Part shown: piece by piece, positions 26,228 through 36,055 of the stretch
Layout of the letters: the number at the start of each line of letters is the position of its first letter
Position numbering within the stretch: position 1 is the first letter of the stretch
Assembly (NCBI RefSeq): GCF_042140245.1
Contig: NZ_CP159483.1
Span: 3,224,001-3,288,000 of the forward strand
DNA from: MH13 sp042140245
GTDB lineage: Bacteria > Pseudomonadota > Alphaproteobacteria > Rhizobiales > MH13
DNA length: 64,000 nt
Direction of reading: 5' to 3'
The notes under the pieces: generated by a model
The model's database searches: none
What the model was told of the DNA's origin: nothing
Seen by the model: the letters and a program-made list of their open reading frames with translations, nothing else
Program-made: the position numbers and the translations under genes

Positions 26228-27124
26228 ATGGAAGCGCTGTTCATCGGCCACGCCTATATCGACGTTACCTTTCTTACGGATACGCTTCCGACAGGCGATG
26301 ATAAAACAATTGCCGATGATTATGCGGTGTCGTACGGCGGCAACGCGGTAACGGCGGCCTTTGCAGCGGCCAAACTTGGCGTTCGCCCGGACTTGCTGTG
26401 CACATCCGGCGATGACTGGCTTTCACTGATGTTCCGGGAAATGGCTCGCTCGTCAGGTGTGCGGATCCACGAGCGCAAGGTATCGGAAGCATCGCTTTCG
26501 TTTATCATGCCAAAAGACGGCAAGCGCGCGATCGTGCGCTGCCGGGATGACAGCTACTTGCACCCCTTCCCCAATCTCAATTTAGACGGTTGCAAGGTTC
26601 TGCACGTCGATGGTCACCAGGGTGATGCGGCTTTGCATTACGCCAAGGCTTGCCGCGAACGTGGTATCGCAACGTCATTGGACGGCGGCGCTGTGCGCGA
26701 GAACACCGATGAATTGCTCAAATATATCGACGTCGCGGTGGTTTCAGAGCTGTTCTGTGAAACATGGGGTTTGGAACCGAAGGACGCGCTGGAAAAGCTC
26801 AAGACATATGGCTGCCGTGTCGGTGCTGTGACGATGGGTGCAGATGGCGTCGTCTTCTACAGTCAGGATGGCGAGCACCAGCACGTCAATGCGCTGCCCG
26901 TTCCGATGGACCGGATCGTCGACACCAATGGTGCGGGCGATATTTTCCACGGCGCGTACATCGTTTCAATGTTGCAGTTCCCTGGCCGCACCTGGACAGA
27001 ACACTTCCGCTTCGCTCGCGCAGCGTCAGCTTACGCCATCCAGCATCTTGGCAATGAAGACAGCGTTCCGACACACGAGAACATCGAAGCGACGCGCAAA
27101 GAATTTGAGCGCATCTCCGTTTGA
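26228..27124 (+). CDS. PfkB-family carbohydrate kinase
   Basis: A 298-residue ribokinase-like sugar or nucleoside kinase. The start (MEALFIGHAYIDVTF) has TTGGAG about 10 bases upstream; the longer frame from 26132 lacks family features. Motifs are AVSYGGNAVTAAFAAAKLG for the substrate part and DTNGAGDIFHGAYI, the ATP/anion-hole signature with the catalytic Asp (from GAGD). The substrate is not clear. It ends 10 bases before the convergent aspS gene. A sugar kinase beside aspS is common in Hyphomicrobiales (from memory). Confidence 0.88.
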   Translation: MEALFIGHAYIDVTFLTDTLPTGDDKTIADDYAVSYGGNAVTAAFAAAKLGVRPDLLCTSGDDWLSLMFREMARSSGVRIHERKVSEASLSFIMPKDGKRAIVRCRDDSYLHPFPNLNLDGCKVLHVDGHQGDAALHYAKACRERGIATSLDGGAVRENTDELLKYIDVAVVSELFCETWGLEPKDALEKLKTYGCRVGAVTMGADGVVFYSQDGEHQHVNALPVPMDRIVDTNGAGDIFHGAYIVSMLQFPGRTWTEHFRFARAASAYAIQHLGNEDSVPTHENIEATRKEFERISV

Positions 27125-27134
27125 GGGGCGCAGC

Positions 27135-28955
27135 TTAGCTCGTAGCTGGCGGTGGGTTGACCCGGATGTTCAACTCGCGCAGCTGCGCTGCTGAGGCTGT
27201 TGCAGGCGACCCCATCATCAGATCAACCGCTTGCTGGTTCATCGGGAACAACGCCACTTCTCGCACTGATTTTGCCCCGCAAAGCAGCATCACAATCCGG
27301 TCGACGCCAGCTGCCATGCCACCATGGGGTGGTGCGCCATATTGGAACGCGCGGTAAAGGCCACCGAACTGCTCTTCGACCTCCTCACGGGTTTTGCCGG
27401 TGATCTCAAAGGCTTTGACCATCACGTCTGGCAGTTGGTTACGGATCGACCCTGAAGCGATTTCGTAGCCGTTGCATACCAAATCGTACTGGTAAGCCTT
27501 CAGGTTGATCAGCGCCTCGTCACCGGCAGCCTGGGCTGCCTCCAGCGCTTCCAAACCACCCTGTGGCATGGAGAACGGGTTGTGGGAGAAATCGACCCGC
27601 TTGTTCTCTTCGTCCCACTCGTAGAACGGGAAGTCGACAATCCAACACAGCTCGAAGCGATCTTCGTCAACCAGCTTGAGTTCCGTACCGACCTGCGTGC
27701 GCGCATTGCCAGCAAAGGCGGCGAATCCTTTGGGATTGCCTGCCACGAAAAACGCAGCATCGCCCGCTTCCAGGCCAAGTTGTTGGCGGATCGCTTCGGT
27801 GCGCTCTGGCCCGATGTTCTTGGCGAGCGGTCCTGCTCCAGCAACCGCGCCATCTTCCTCACGCCAGAAAATGTAGCCCAGACCCGGTTGCCCCTCGCCC
27901 TGCGCCCAGCTGTTCATCCGATCACAAAACGCGCGTGATCCGCCAGTTTTGGCTGGGATGGCCCAAACGGCGTTGGCTTCATCTTCGAGCATCCGGGCAA
28001 AGACTTTGAAGCCTGAACCACGGAAATGCTCTGATGCGTCCTGCATCTCGATCGGATTACGCAGATCAGGTTTGTCGGTGCCGTAAAGGCGGATGGCCTC
28101 GGCATAGGGGATGCGGCGAAACGTTTGCGAGACCGGCTTTCCCTCGGCAAAGGCTTCAAACACGTCACGCAGGATCGGCTCCATCGTATCCCAGACTTCT
28201 TCCTGGGTGACGAAACTCATCTCCAAATCGAGTTGATAGAACTCGCCGGGCAGACGGTCAGCGCGCGGATCCTCATCGCGGAAGCAGGGCGCGATCTGAA
28301 AATACCGGTCAAAACCAGCAACCATCAGAAGCTGCTTGTACTGTTGTGGCGCTTGCGGCAGCGCGTAGAACTGACCGTGATGGATGCGACTTGGCACCAA
28401 AAAGTCGCGCGCGCCTTCCGGCGAGGAGGCGGTTAGGATGGGTGTTTGGAACTCATTGAAACCAGCATCCTCCATACGGCGGCGCATATCGCGGACCACT
28501 TGGGTGCGTGTCATGATGTTGGCATGAAGCGTCTCGCGGCGTAGATCCAAGAAGCGATAGCGCAAGCGCGTGTCTTCAGGGAACTCTGGCTCGCCAAACA
28601 CCTGCAAAGGCAGTTCAGCCGATGCGCCGAGCACTTCAATCTCAGTGGCAAAAACTTCGATTTCCCCAGTTGGAAGGCCCTCATTGATGGTTTCAGCCGT
28701 GCGCGCTTTTACCTTGCCATCGATACGCAAGCACCATTCTGAGCGAACCGTCTCCGCCAACGAAAACGCAGGGGAGTTTGGATCAATCACGATCTGTGTC
28801 ATGCCATAGTGGTCGCGAAGGTCGATAAACAGAACGCCACCATGGTCTCGCACGCGATGCACCCAGCCGGAAAGGCGTGTGGTGTTACCCACATCCTCGG
28901 CGCGCAAAGCGCCACAAGTGTGCGAGCGGTAGCGATGCAGACCGGTGTCCGACAT
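27135..28955 (-). CDS. aspS: Aspartyl-tRNA synthetase
   Basis: A 606-residue class IIb synthetase of the bacterial type. It has an N-terminal OB anticodon-binding domain (GWVHRVRDHGG, FIDLRDHYG), the class II motif 2 region (FRDEDPRADR), a GAD insertion domain and motif 3 (GVDRIVMLLCGA). The His in GWVHR matches non-discriminating enzymes such as that of Pseudomonas aeruginosa, which also charge tRNA-Asn and rely on GatCAB. This fits alphaproteobacteria that lack asparaginyl-tRNA synthetase, but it is an inference from one residue. The ATG at 28955 begins MSDTGLHRYRSH. Confidence 0.96.
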   Translation of the reverse strand: MSDTGLHRYRSHTCGALRAEDVGNTTRLSGWVHRVRDHGGVLFIDLRDHYGMTQIVIDPNSPAFSLAETVRSEWCLRIDGKVKARTAETINEGLPTGEIEVFATEIEVLGASAELPLQVFGEPEFPEDTRLRYRFLDLRRETLHANIMTRTQVVRDMRRRMEDAGFNEFQTPILTASSPEGARDFLVPSRIHHGQFYALPQAPQQYKQLLMVAGFDRYFQIAPCFRDEDPRADRLPGEFYQLDLEMSFVTQEEVWDTMEPILRDVFEAFAEGKPVSQTFRRIPYAEAIRLYGTDKPDLRNPIEMQDASEHFRGSGFKVFARMLEDEANAVWAIPAKTGGSRAFCDRMNSWAQGEGQPGLGYIFWREEDGAVAGAGPLAKNIGPERTEAIRQQLGLEAGDAAFFVAGNPKGFAAFAGNARTQVGTELKLVDEDRFELCWIVDFPFYEWDEENKRVDFSHNPFSMPQGGLEALEAAQAAGDEALINLKAYQYDLVCNGYEIASGSIRNQLPDVMVKAFEITGKTREEVEEQFGGLYRAFQYGAPPHGGMAAGVDRIVMLLCGAKSVREVALFPMNQQAVDLMMGSPATASAAQLRELNIRVNPPPATS

Positions 28956-29102
28956 GACAGTTTATCCTCGAAGGCAAAAAGAAAAGCGCAAACGGCTCGT
29001 TTGCGCGGTTGGGCAGCGGCTTAGCGCCGTTGGCGCGGGCACGTCAACCATGGGAGGGCCGCCGCATCGCCATCGACGATCAAAGCCGCTATGAGGGCAG
29101 TC

Positions 29103-30263
29103 ATGAAACTACTCAACGATACCGATTCCCTGGCGCAGCTTTGCGCGCGTCTGGCAAATGAGCCCTACATCACCATTGATACTGAGTTTCTTCGTGAGAC
29201 GACATTCTGGCCGCAGCTCTGTTTGGTTCAGGTGGCGGGCGCGGACGAGTTTGCTCTTATCGACCCACTTGCTGACGGGCTCGATCTAACGCCGCTCTTT
29301 GAGCTGCTAGCGGAGAAGAGCGTTCTCAAAGTCTTTCACGCAGGGCGCCAGGATATTGAAATCTTTCACTATCTCACCGGCTCCATCCCGCAAAATGTGT
29401 TTGATACACAAATTGCAGCAATGGTTTGCGGTTATGGCGATCAAGTTGGCTACGACCAGATTGTTCGACAAACGGTGGGTGCAAGCATCGATAAGAGCCA
29501 CCGGTTCACCGATTGGTCGCGGAGACCGCTCAACGATGCACAACTTGCCTACGCCGCCGCCGATGTGACCCATTTGCGCGATGTCTATGAGCATTTGGCT
29601 GACATTCTGGCAAAAAAAAGCCGTGCTGGCTGGGTCGCTGAAGAAATGGCGACGCTGCTTGACCCGCAGACTTATTCGGTTGCGCCCGGTGAGGCTTGGC
29701 AACGGCTAAAACTGCGCGCTCGCAAGCCCATCGAATTTGCCGCCCTGAAAGCCGTCGCCCGATGGCGCGAGGAAGTCGCGCAAGAGCGCGACGTACCACG
29801 GAGGCGTATCCTCAAAGATGATGCAATCTATGAGCTTGCGCAGCAGAGGCCCTTGTCGCTTGACGCTCTGGGTCGGTTGCGGGCTGTCCCGCGCGGTTTT
29901 GAAAAACAGCCTTACGCGGGTGGTCTGGTTGAGGCGTTGCAGGGTGTTTCGGCTCTTGCAATTGATGAGCTTCCGAAACTGCCAAAATCCAAACGCAACC
30001 CAGAAAGCGCGCCAGCCATTGCCGAGCTGTTGAAGGTCGCCCTGAAATTGGTGGCCGAACGTGAGGGCGTTGCCCCGCGCATCATTGCCAATTCTGAAGA
30101 CTTAGAAACCATTGCTATTCATGGCGACACAGATGTCAAAGCCATGCGCGGCTGGCGGCGTGATCTGTTCGGTGAGATGGCCTTGCAAATTCGTTCTGGC
30201 GAGATGGCGTTGGGCGTCCGTGGTAAACGTGCAGTGCTCGTGCCGATGGACGCCGAAGACTGA
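29103..30263 (+). CDS. rnd: Ribonuclease D
   Basis: A 386-residue 3'-to-5' exoribonuclease of the DEDD family that trims tRNA and other stable RNAs. The metal-binding residues lie in TIDTEFLRE (Exo I), FHAGRQDIEIF (Exo II) and YAAADVTHL (Exo III with the catalytic Tyr). An HRDC domain (about 210-290) follows. The ATG at 29103 was chosen because GAGGG lies 9 bases upstream; an ATG at 29091 is also open. It is divergent from aspS and convergent with ppx, with 7 bases between their stops. Confidence 0.95.
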   Translation: MKLLNDTDSLAQLCARLANEPYITIDTEFLRETTFWPQLCLVQVAGADEFALIDPLADGLDLTPLFELLAEKSVLKVFHAGRQDIEIFHYLTGSIPQNVFDTQIAAMVCGYGDQVGYDQIVRQTVGASIDKSHRFTDWSRRPLNDAQLAYAAADVTHLRDVYEHLADILAKKSRAGWVAEEMATLLDPQTYSVAPGEAWQRLKLRARKPIEFAALKAVARWREEVAQERDVPRRRILKDDAIYELAQQRPLSLDALGRLRAVPRGFEKQPYAGGLVEALQGVSALAIDELPKLPKSKRNPESAPAIAELLKVALKLVAEREGVAPRIIANSEDLETIAIHGDTDVKAMRGWRRDLFGEMALQIRSGEMALGVRGKRAVLVPMDAED

Positions 30264-30270
30264 TTTTCGT

Positions 30271-31839
30271 TCAGCGAACGGCGACCGCCGTTTCTTCCCT
30301 ACCAACCAGTCGTCCCAGTGCGTTGAGACGCTTGGTGAGACGCTCGCCTTGCAAACCCGAAAGCTGGTTGGGCAAGAACAGCGTAAGTTGTTTCTGTTCG
30401 GCCAGTTCCAACCGCGTTTCTGGCAGCACACCTGCCATTGAGGCCGTCAGCGCGTAAGCAACACGGAACAATGCGCCCAAAAGACGTGCCCTCTCAGCCA
30501 AGCGCTCGGAGAGAATGTTGGCTTCGGCTTCGCTAAAGGCGCCGTTCGACAGACCTTGGTGTCGGTAATAGTTCGCCATTGCCAGGTAGAGCCGGCCAGC
30601 GTGATCAACGCCGCTGAAGGCTGCATGAGCGATAATGTTGTGGCTTTGCGTGCCGCGATAGTCCGGATGCGCCCGCCATCCAATGTCGGCAAGCAAGCTG
30701 GCGGCCTTGCGCAGCCGCGCTTCATCCTCAGTCTCATCAACACCGAGCACGTCAAACGCAGCGCCTGTCCAATCAGCAAGCTCTCGTGCGTGCTTTGGTG
30801 ACCGGGACCTGAGGACTGCCAGCTCATAGGCGGCGTCCAGCAACGGGTCGCGCTGCTTCTCTATCTCTTCCAGGTCATCGAAAAGCAGTCCTTCACGCAC
30901 ACCAAGGGCTGACAGCACCACCTGGCTTGGCTTACCGACTTCGAAAAGCGCGCGCAGCACAGCCGCTCCGAATGGCAGCAACGCCTTACGACTGCGAGAA
31001 ACGGCACGCATTGCGCCATGATCTTCATATTTGCCGCGCGCCACATCCTGGCAAAACGACGCGAAGACATCAGCATCAATCGCATAGCCATGCATGACCG
31101 AAAGAGGATAGTCGGTCACCTCCATGTGCAGTTTGGCAAGGTTCCGCCATGTACCGCCGACCAGATAGAGTGTGCGATCTTTAAGGCTCGCAGCAGCGTC
31201 ATCCTCGCTTAACCGCTCAAGGGCCAGCTTGTAAGCACGCTTGGCATCACCGCTCGCCTCTTCCTGCATTCGGATGACGCCAAGCTTGTGCGAGACACCC
31301 TCGCCAATATGACCGGGTGTCACTTCAACAAGCTCTAGACTGCCACCACCAAGATCACCGACGATGCCGTCAGGTTTGTAGAAACCAGACTGCACACCCA
31401 ATGCGGCGGCGCGGGCCTCTTCATCACCTGATAGAATGGTGAGCGGGGCGGACAGAATGCGCTCAGCATTTTCCATAAACGCCTGGCCATTGCTGGCTTC
31501 TCGCACGGCAGCGGTGGCGATCACCCGCATGCTCTTGATGTGCATCTGATCGGATAGATGCCGAAAACGAGCCAACGTTGCCAATGTCAGTTGCACCGAG
31601 TTGTCGGATAGCTGACCGGTCTTGGCCAAGCCACGCCCAAGGCCGCACAGAACCTTTTCGTTGTAGAGTGGGGTCAGAGCTCGCGACAGTCGCTCATAGG
31701 CGACCAAACGTACGGAGTTGGAACCGATATCGATGACAGCGATCGGGCCATAGCCCTCAAGCCGCCCTTGACCTTCGTTGGGTTCAGGGGGCGCGGCGCG
31801 TGAAAAAACGCGGTTGGTTCGCTTGAAGAGATTTTCCAC
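30271..31839 (-). CDS. ppx: Exopolyphosphatase (Ppx/GppA family)
   Basis: A 522-residue enzyme that releases phosphate from the ends of polyphosphate, or hydrolyses pppGpp. It belongs to the ASKHA fold: VIDIGSNSVRLV is the phosphate-1 loop and VGDLGGGSLELVEV is the phosphate-2 loop. A C-terminal HD-like helical part (residues about 310-522) is present, as in longer Ppx proteins. The start is a GTG at 31839, inside ppk by 56 bases, so the two genes are probably translationally coupled. Ppk and Ppx in one operon make and degrade polyphosphate. Confidence 0.93.
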   Translation of the reverse strand: MENLFKRTNRVFSRAAPPEPNEGQGRLEGYGPIAVIDIGSNSVRLVAYERLSRALTPLYNEKVLCGLGRGLAKTGQLSDNSVQLTLATLARFRHLSDQMHIKSMRVIATAAVREASNGQAFMENAERILSAPLTILSGDEEARAAALGVQSGFYKPDGIVGDLGGGSLELVEVTPGHIGEGVSHKLGVIRMQEEASGDAKRAYKLALERLSEDDAAASLKDRTLYLVGGTWRNLAKLHMEVTDYPLSVMHGYAIDADVFASFCQDVARGKYEDHGAMRAVSRSRKALLPFGAAVLRALFEVGKPSQVVLSALGVREGLLFDDLEEIEKQRDPLLDAAYELAVLRSRSPKHARELADWTGAAFDVLGVDETEDEARLRKAASLLADIGWRAHPDYRGTQSHNIIAHAAFSGVDHAGRLYLAMANYYRHQGLSNGAFSEAEANILSERLAERARLLGALFRVAYALTASMAGVLPETRLELAEQKQLTLFLPNQLSGLQGERLTKRLNALGRLVGREETAVAVR

Positions 31840-34015
31840 GGCCCGACAAACTCGGATTGGTCATAAAGTAACGATGCGCGTTGAACGGTTCTTCGCCTTG
31901 CGCAGGGTTCACCCGCTTGTGACGTCCGTCGGCCAACAGCTCCCAGCTTTGCTGGTTGTCTTTCAAACTTGCAACCATGATTTGGTCGAGTATCTGCGTA
32001 TGCACGGTTTCGTTGTGGATGGGCACCATTGCTTCCACGCGGCGATCCAAATTGCGCGGCATAAGATCGGCTGACCCCATGTAAATGATCGCTTCTTCGC
32101 TGGGCAAACCAGCGCCATTGCCAAAACAGATGATGCGTGAATGCTCCAAGAAGCGGCCAACAATCGACTTCACCTCGATATTGTCCGATAGGCCGGGAAC
32201 ACCCGGGCGCAGGCAGCAGATGCCGCGAATGATGAGGTTCACCTTCACACCAGCTTGGCTTGCCTCATAAAGCGCATCGATGAGCTGGGCATCGACCAAC
32301 GAGTTCATCTTGATCCAGATCGCAGCGGGCCGACCATTGCGAGCGTGGTCGATCTCTGCGCGGATGTGATCCAGCAGGCGCTGGCGCATGCGGGTGGGTG
32401 AGACGACCATTCGGTCGAGCTCAGCCGGTTCGGCATAGCCGGTGATGAAGTTAAAGATGCGCGCCACGTCGCGAGCAATCACCTGATCGGCTGTGAAGAA
32501 GGAGAGATCGGTGTAAATCTTGGCGGTGATCGGGTGATAATTGCCGGTGCCGATGTGACAGAAGCTCATCAGGTTGCCCGCCTCGCGGCGCACGACCAGG
32601 GACAGCTTGGCATGGGTTTTGAGTTCTAAGAAGCCGAAGACAACTTGCACACCGGCGCGTTCCAGATCGCGGGCCCAACGAATGTTGGCCTCTTCGTCAA
32701 AACGCGCCTTCAGCTCCACCAGGGCTGTGACGGATTTACCAGCTTCAGCTGCCTCAATCAGTGCCCGCACAATCGGCGAATTGTTGGACGTGCGATAAAG
32801 CGTTTGCTTGATGGCAACGACATCAGGGTCAGAGGCTGCCTGCCGCAAGAACTGCACCACCGCATCAAAGCTTTCATAGGGGTGGTGGACCACGAGATCT
32901 TTCTGGCGGATCGCCGCAAAGCAATCGCCACCATGCTCACGGATGCGTTCGGGGAAACGCGGTGTGTAGGGAATGAACTTCAGATCATCGCGGTCGATAT
33001 CAACAAGCTCAGACAGCTCGTTCAGGGCTAGCGCACCCTCCACCTTGAACACCGCAGCGTGATCGACTTCCAGCTCGTTGGCGACCAGATTGAGCAAAGA
33101 ATCGGGCGTGGTCGCTTCGATCTCCAGGCGGATCACCGAACCGCGCCGACGACGTTTCAGCGCGCTCTCAAACAGGCGCACCAAGTCTTCGGCCTCTTCC
33201 TCGATTTCAAGATCTAAATCGCGGATAACCCTGAAGGCGCCCGTGCCCGTAACCTTGTAACCAGGGAAAAGCCGCGAGATGAACATGCGCACCACTTGCT
33301 CCAACATGATGGTGCGGTGGCCGCTGCCAGCCTCGTCAAAACGCGGCAGTTTCACAAAGCGCGCGATCTTGGACGGCACGCGGATCAGCGCGGTCATCGT
33401 GTCGTTGGCGCTGGTGGTTTTGCTTTCGCTTTCTTGCACTTTTTCCAGCTGCAGAGCGATGGAAAAGCCCAGGTTCGGGATGAAAGGGAAAGGATGGGCT
33501 GGATCAACGGCCAGCGGCGTTAGAACCGGAAAAACATGGCTGAGAAAGTACCCATCGAGCCAATCTTGCTCGCGTGGGTCCAAATCATCTGGTTCGATTA
33601 TGGTGATACCGGCATCAGAAAGCTCAGCACGCAATCCATTAAAAGCCTCCTGCTGATGACGCGCCAGATCGGCAACTTCATCGCCAATCGCCTCAAGCTG
33701 CTCAGCCGGTGTTAGACCATCATCGGACCGCTTGGTGATGTTCTCGTTCACCTGGCCGACCAGACCGGCCACACGGACCATGAAAAACTCGTCCAAGTTG
33801 TTGGCAGAGATCGATAGGAACCGCAGGCGCTCAAGCAGCGGGTGGCGGGTGTTGTCGGCCTCTTCAAGGACGCGCCGATTGAAACCTAACCACGACAATT
33901 CTCGATTGATGAACCGTTCGGGCGACGCCATCAGATGATCATAGATAGGCGTGTCGTCGTTCGCGCTGAGTGTGTCAGCTTCGGTTGCAGCAACTGAGTT
34001 TGTTGGTTCGGTCAT
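31784..34015 (-). CDS. ppk: Polyphosphate kinase 1
   Basis: A 743-residue PPK1 that reversibly transfers the gamma phosphate of ATP to polyphosphate. The N-domain begins RFINRELSWLGFNRRVLEEA; the kinase domains carry HHPYESFDAVVQFL, QTLYRTSNNSPIV, the histidine segment LKTHAKLSLV, and CHIGTGNYHPITA. These are the conserved PPK1 blocks, including the phospho-accepting histidine in KTHAK. The ATG at 34015 has AGGA a few bases upstream. It is 18 bases downstream of hdaA and overlaps ppx by 56 bases. Confidence 0.96.
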   Translation of the reverse strand: MTEPTNSVAATEADTLSANDDTPIYDHLMASPERFINRELSWLGFNRRVLEEADNTRHPLLERLRFLSISANNLDEFFMVRVAGLVGQVNENITKRSDDGLTPAEQLEAIGDEVADLARHQQEAFNGLRAELSDAGITIIEPDDLDPREQDWLDGYFLSHVFPVLTPLAVDPAHPFPFIPNLGFSIALQLEKVQESESKTTSANDTMTALIRVPSKIARFVKLPRFDEAGSGHRTIMLEQVVRMFISRLFPGYKVTGTGAFRVIRDLDLEIEEEAEDLVRLFESALKRRRRGSVIRLEIEATTPDSLLNLVANELEVDHAAVFKVEGALALNELSELVDIDRDDLKFIPYTPRFPERIREHGGDCFAAIRQKDLVVHHPYESFDAVVQFLRQAASDPDVVAIKQTLYRTSNNSPIVRALIEAAEAGKSVTALVELKARFDEEANIRWARDLERAGVQVVFGFLELKTHAKLSLVVRREAGNLMSFCHIGTGNYHPITAKIYTDLSFFTADQVIARDVARIFNFITGYAEPAELDRMVVSPTRMRQRLLDHIRAEIDHARNGRPAAIWIKMNSLVDAQLIDALYEASQAGVKVNLIIRGICCLRPGVPGLSDNIEVKSIVGRFLEHSRIICFGNGAGLPSEEAIIYMGSADLMPRNLDRRVEAMVPIHNETVHTQILDQIMVASLKDNQQSWELLADGRHKRVNPAQGEEPFNAHRYFMTNPSLSGRGKSLQANQPRFFTRRAP

Positions 34016-34033
34016 CGGTGTCCTGCTGGTTCC

Positions 34034-34723
34034 TTATCCTGATGGGGTAGATGAGTTCTGTGACAGTTCATAGGCGGCCAGAACATCACCTGCCAGCGGC
34101 TTGGTGATCGAACGGCCAGCGGCCAGTGAGCGCTCGTCTATCAAAGCGATAAGCCTTGAAAGATTGGCATAGGAGCGCTCCATACGTTGCAGAAGATAAT
34201 CAGCAATTGCCGGATCAACCATAAGCTGGCGATCGGTGAAAAGCTTGATTGCAATAGCCAAGAACAGCGTATCGTCAGCCTGGCCTATGGCGGCGCGTGA
34301 TCCGGCTCGCAGACGCGAGACGGTATCGGGTCGTTTCAAGCCAAGATTTTCCGGTGCCTCGCGGCTGGTTACCAACACGGGCAACTGTGCAGCACGCGCG
34401 GCTTCGAGCGTGTGAAACAAGGTATCTTCGCTCTGACCTGTCCAACGCTCAAGGTTGTCGATGATAACAGCCCTTTGGCCGTCTAGCCTGTCAGGCATTG
34501 CACCATCGAACCAGTGCACCGCCTTGAAATGCTCAGCGAAAAGATGCGCGAGATGGCTTTTGCCCGAACCAAGCTCGCCGATGAGCACGCCCACCGGCTT
34601 TGGCCATGCCAGCCCACTTATCAGTGCGCGAGCCTCAGCATTCGCCTGCCCAGGAACATAGTCTTCGACCGCATAGGATGGCGGTGGCGCTATATCCAGA
34701 ACAAGCTGACCAGCTGTTGCCAT
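34034..34723 (-). CDS. hdaA: DnaA-related regulator HdaA
   Basis: A 229-residue DnaA-like AAA+ protein. Its N-terminus has the beta-clamp-binding motif QLVLDI, as in Hda, which with the loaded clamp promotes ATP hydrolysis by DnaA to prevent re-initiation. The Walker A-like loop is GELGSGKSH and the Walker B-like segment is VIIDNLERW. A box VII arginine (in DTVSRLRAG) is also visible. The DNA-binding domain of DnaA is absent, as expected. The ATG overlaps the stop of the AI-2E gene (TGATG). The name hdaA follows alphaproteobacterial usage. Confidence 0.9.
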   Translation of the reverse strand: MATAGQLVLDIAPPPSYAVEDYVPGQANAEARALISGLAWPKPVGVLIGELGSGKSHLAHLFAEHFKAVHWFDGAMPDRLDGQRAVIIDNLERWTGQSEDTLFHTLEAARAAQLPVLVTSREAPENLGLKRPDTVSRLRAGSRAAIGQADDTLFLAIAIKLFTDRQLMVDPAIADYLLQRMERSYANLSRLIALIDERSLAAGRSITKPLAGDVLAAYELSQNSSTPSG

Positions 34724-35898
34724 CACTCGCTCTCATTTGATGGGATCGAGTGGCCATTCACGCCCTTGTAGAAAACGCTCTGCTGATAATGCGCAACGCC
34801 AAAGCGGGTCAGCACACCCATGGATGCTGCAACCGGCACAGCGATCAGCAAACCAAGGAAGCCATAGAGCGATCCAAACGCGAGCATTGCAAAGAAAAGC
34901 ACCACTGGATGAAGTCCAACAGCATCGCCGACGATCTTGGGTTGAAGAAAGTTGCCTTCGACGAACTGACCGAAGACGAAAATGCCCGCAACGACCACAA
35001 TCCAGAGCGGCTCTGACCAGAACTGCACCATCGCAACGCCCACCGATGTGCCAAAACCAACAAACGACCCAATGTAAGGAATGAAGCTCAGCAAGCCGGC
35101 ACCCAGCCCGATCAACAGACCAAAATTGAGCCCAACCAGGGTCAGGGCGGTGGCATAGAATGTGCCCAAGATAACTGCGAGAATGAACTGACCACGAATG
35201 AAACCCGCCATTACATGGTCGACCTTCTTGGCCAGGTCACGGATGGTATCGGCATGGTCACGCGGGAGCAGTCCATCAATGCGGGCGACCAGATTGTCCC
35301 AATCGTAGAGCATGTAGATGGCCACGATTGGCGTGATGATGAGCGTTGAAAGCACACCCACCACGGCTGCCCCCTGATCGAGAACCCGGCTGGCCAATGC
35401 GGTCATGGTCCCTGCATTGGCCTCGATAAAGCTGCGGATCAGATCAAGATTGAGCGTGCCAAGCCAAGTCATGATCGCATCAAACGTCATTTCAGAGGGG
35501 AAGAACGACTGACGGACGGCCAAGTCTTCTTCGCTGGCTGGTGCCATGATTGCGTTGATGGCCTGGAAGTCTTCGTCGGCCAACCCAAAGATGGTTCGCA
35601 GGGTTTCGGGGATGAAAGGCCGCAAAGCCTCAATCAAACCAACGGTTTGTTCGATCAACAGCGGCACCAACAAAAGCAAGCCAACAACGACGATGACCAA
35701 GGCTAAAGCTGTGATGGACAGCGTCGCCCAAAGCCTGGAAAAGCCCCTTCGCTCAAACCAGTCAGCGGCTGGATCGAGCAGATAGGCAATTGCCATACCG
35801 GCTACGAAAGGCAGCAGAATGCTTGAAAAAACATAGATGAAGGCGATCAAGGCCGCCGCTGCCAGAGCCCAGAAAATCGCTTGCCGTTGAATGGTCAT
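34723..35898 (-). CDS. AI-2E / PerM-family transporter
   Basis: A 391-residue inner-membrane protein with about eight hydrophobic helices. Typical family features are the N-terminal SILLPFVAGMAIAYLLDP and the central FIPYIGSFVGFG, then EGNFLQPKIVGDAVGLHPV. Members include TqsA (AI-2 export), PerM and Na+/H+ antiporters, so the substrate cannot be set from sequence. Position upstream of hdaA and overlapping it is conserved in related genomes and does not itself imply function. Confidence 0.9.
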   Translation of the reverse strand: MTIQRQAIFWALAAAALIAFIYVFSSILLPFVAGMAIAYLLDPAADWFERRGFSRLWATLSITALALVIVVVGLLLLVPLLIEQTVGLIEALRPFIPETLRTIFGLADEDFQAINAIMAPASEEDLAVRQSFFPSEMTFDAIMTWLGTLNLDLIRSFIEANAGTMTALASRVLDQGAAVVGVLSTLIITPIVAIYMLYDWDNLVARIDGLLPRDHADTIRDLAKKVDHVMAGFIRGQFILAVILGTFYATALTLVGLNFGLLIGLGAGLLSFIPYIGSFVGFGTSVGVAMVQFWSEPLWIVVVAGIFVFGQFVEGNFLQPKIVGDAVGLHPVVLFFAMLAFGSLYGFLGLLIAVPVAASMGVLTRFGVAHYQQSVFYKGVNGHSIPSNESE

Positions 35899-36055
35899 GA
35901 AGAATGCGCGCTCGTGTCTTGGGCCGGTTGGGTGATTGAGATTTCAGACATAAGACCTCTGGTCCACAGGTTCCAGACAAAGCGTGCTTGTTTTGGCAGT
36001 TGTTTTCAAACGTGGAATGCGGCACCCAGTGGCCAAAGCTGAAAGAGGAATGCTT

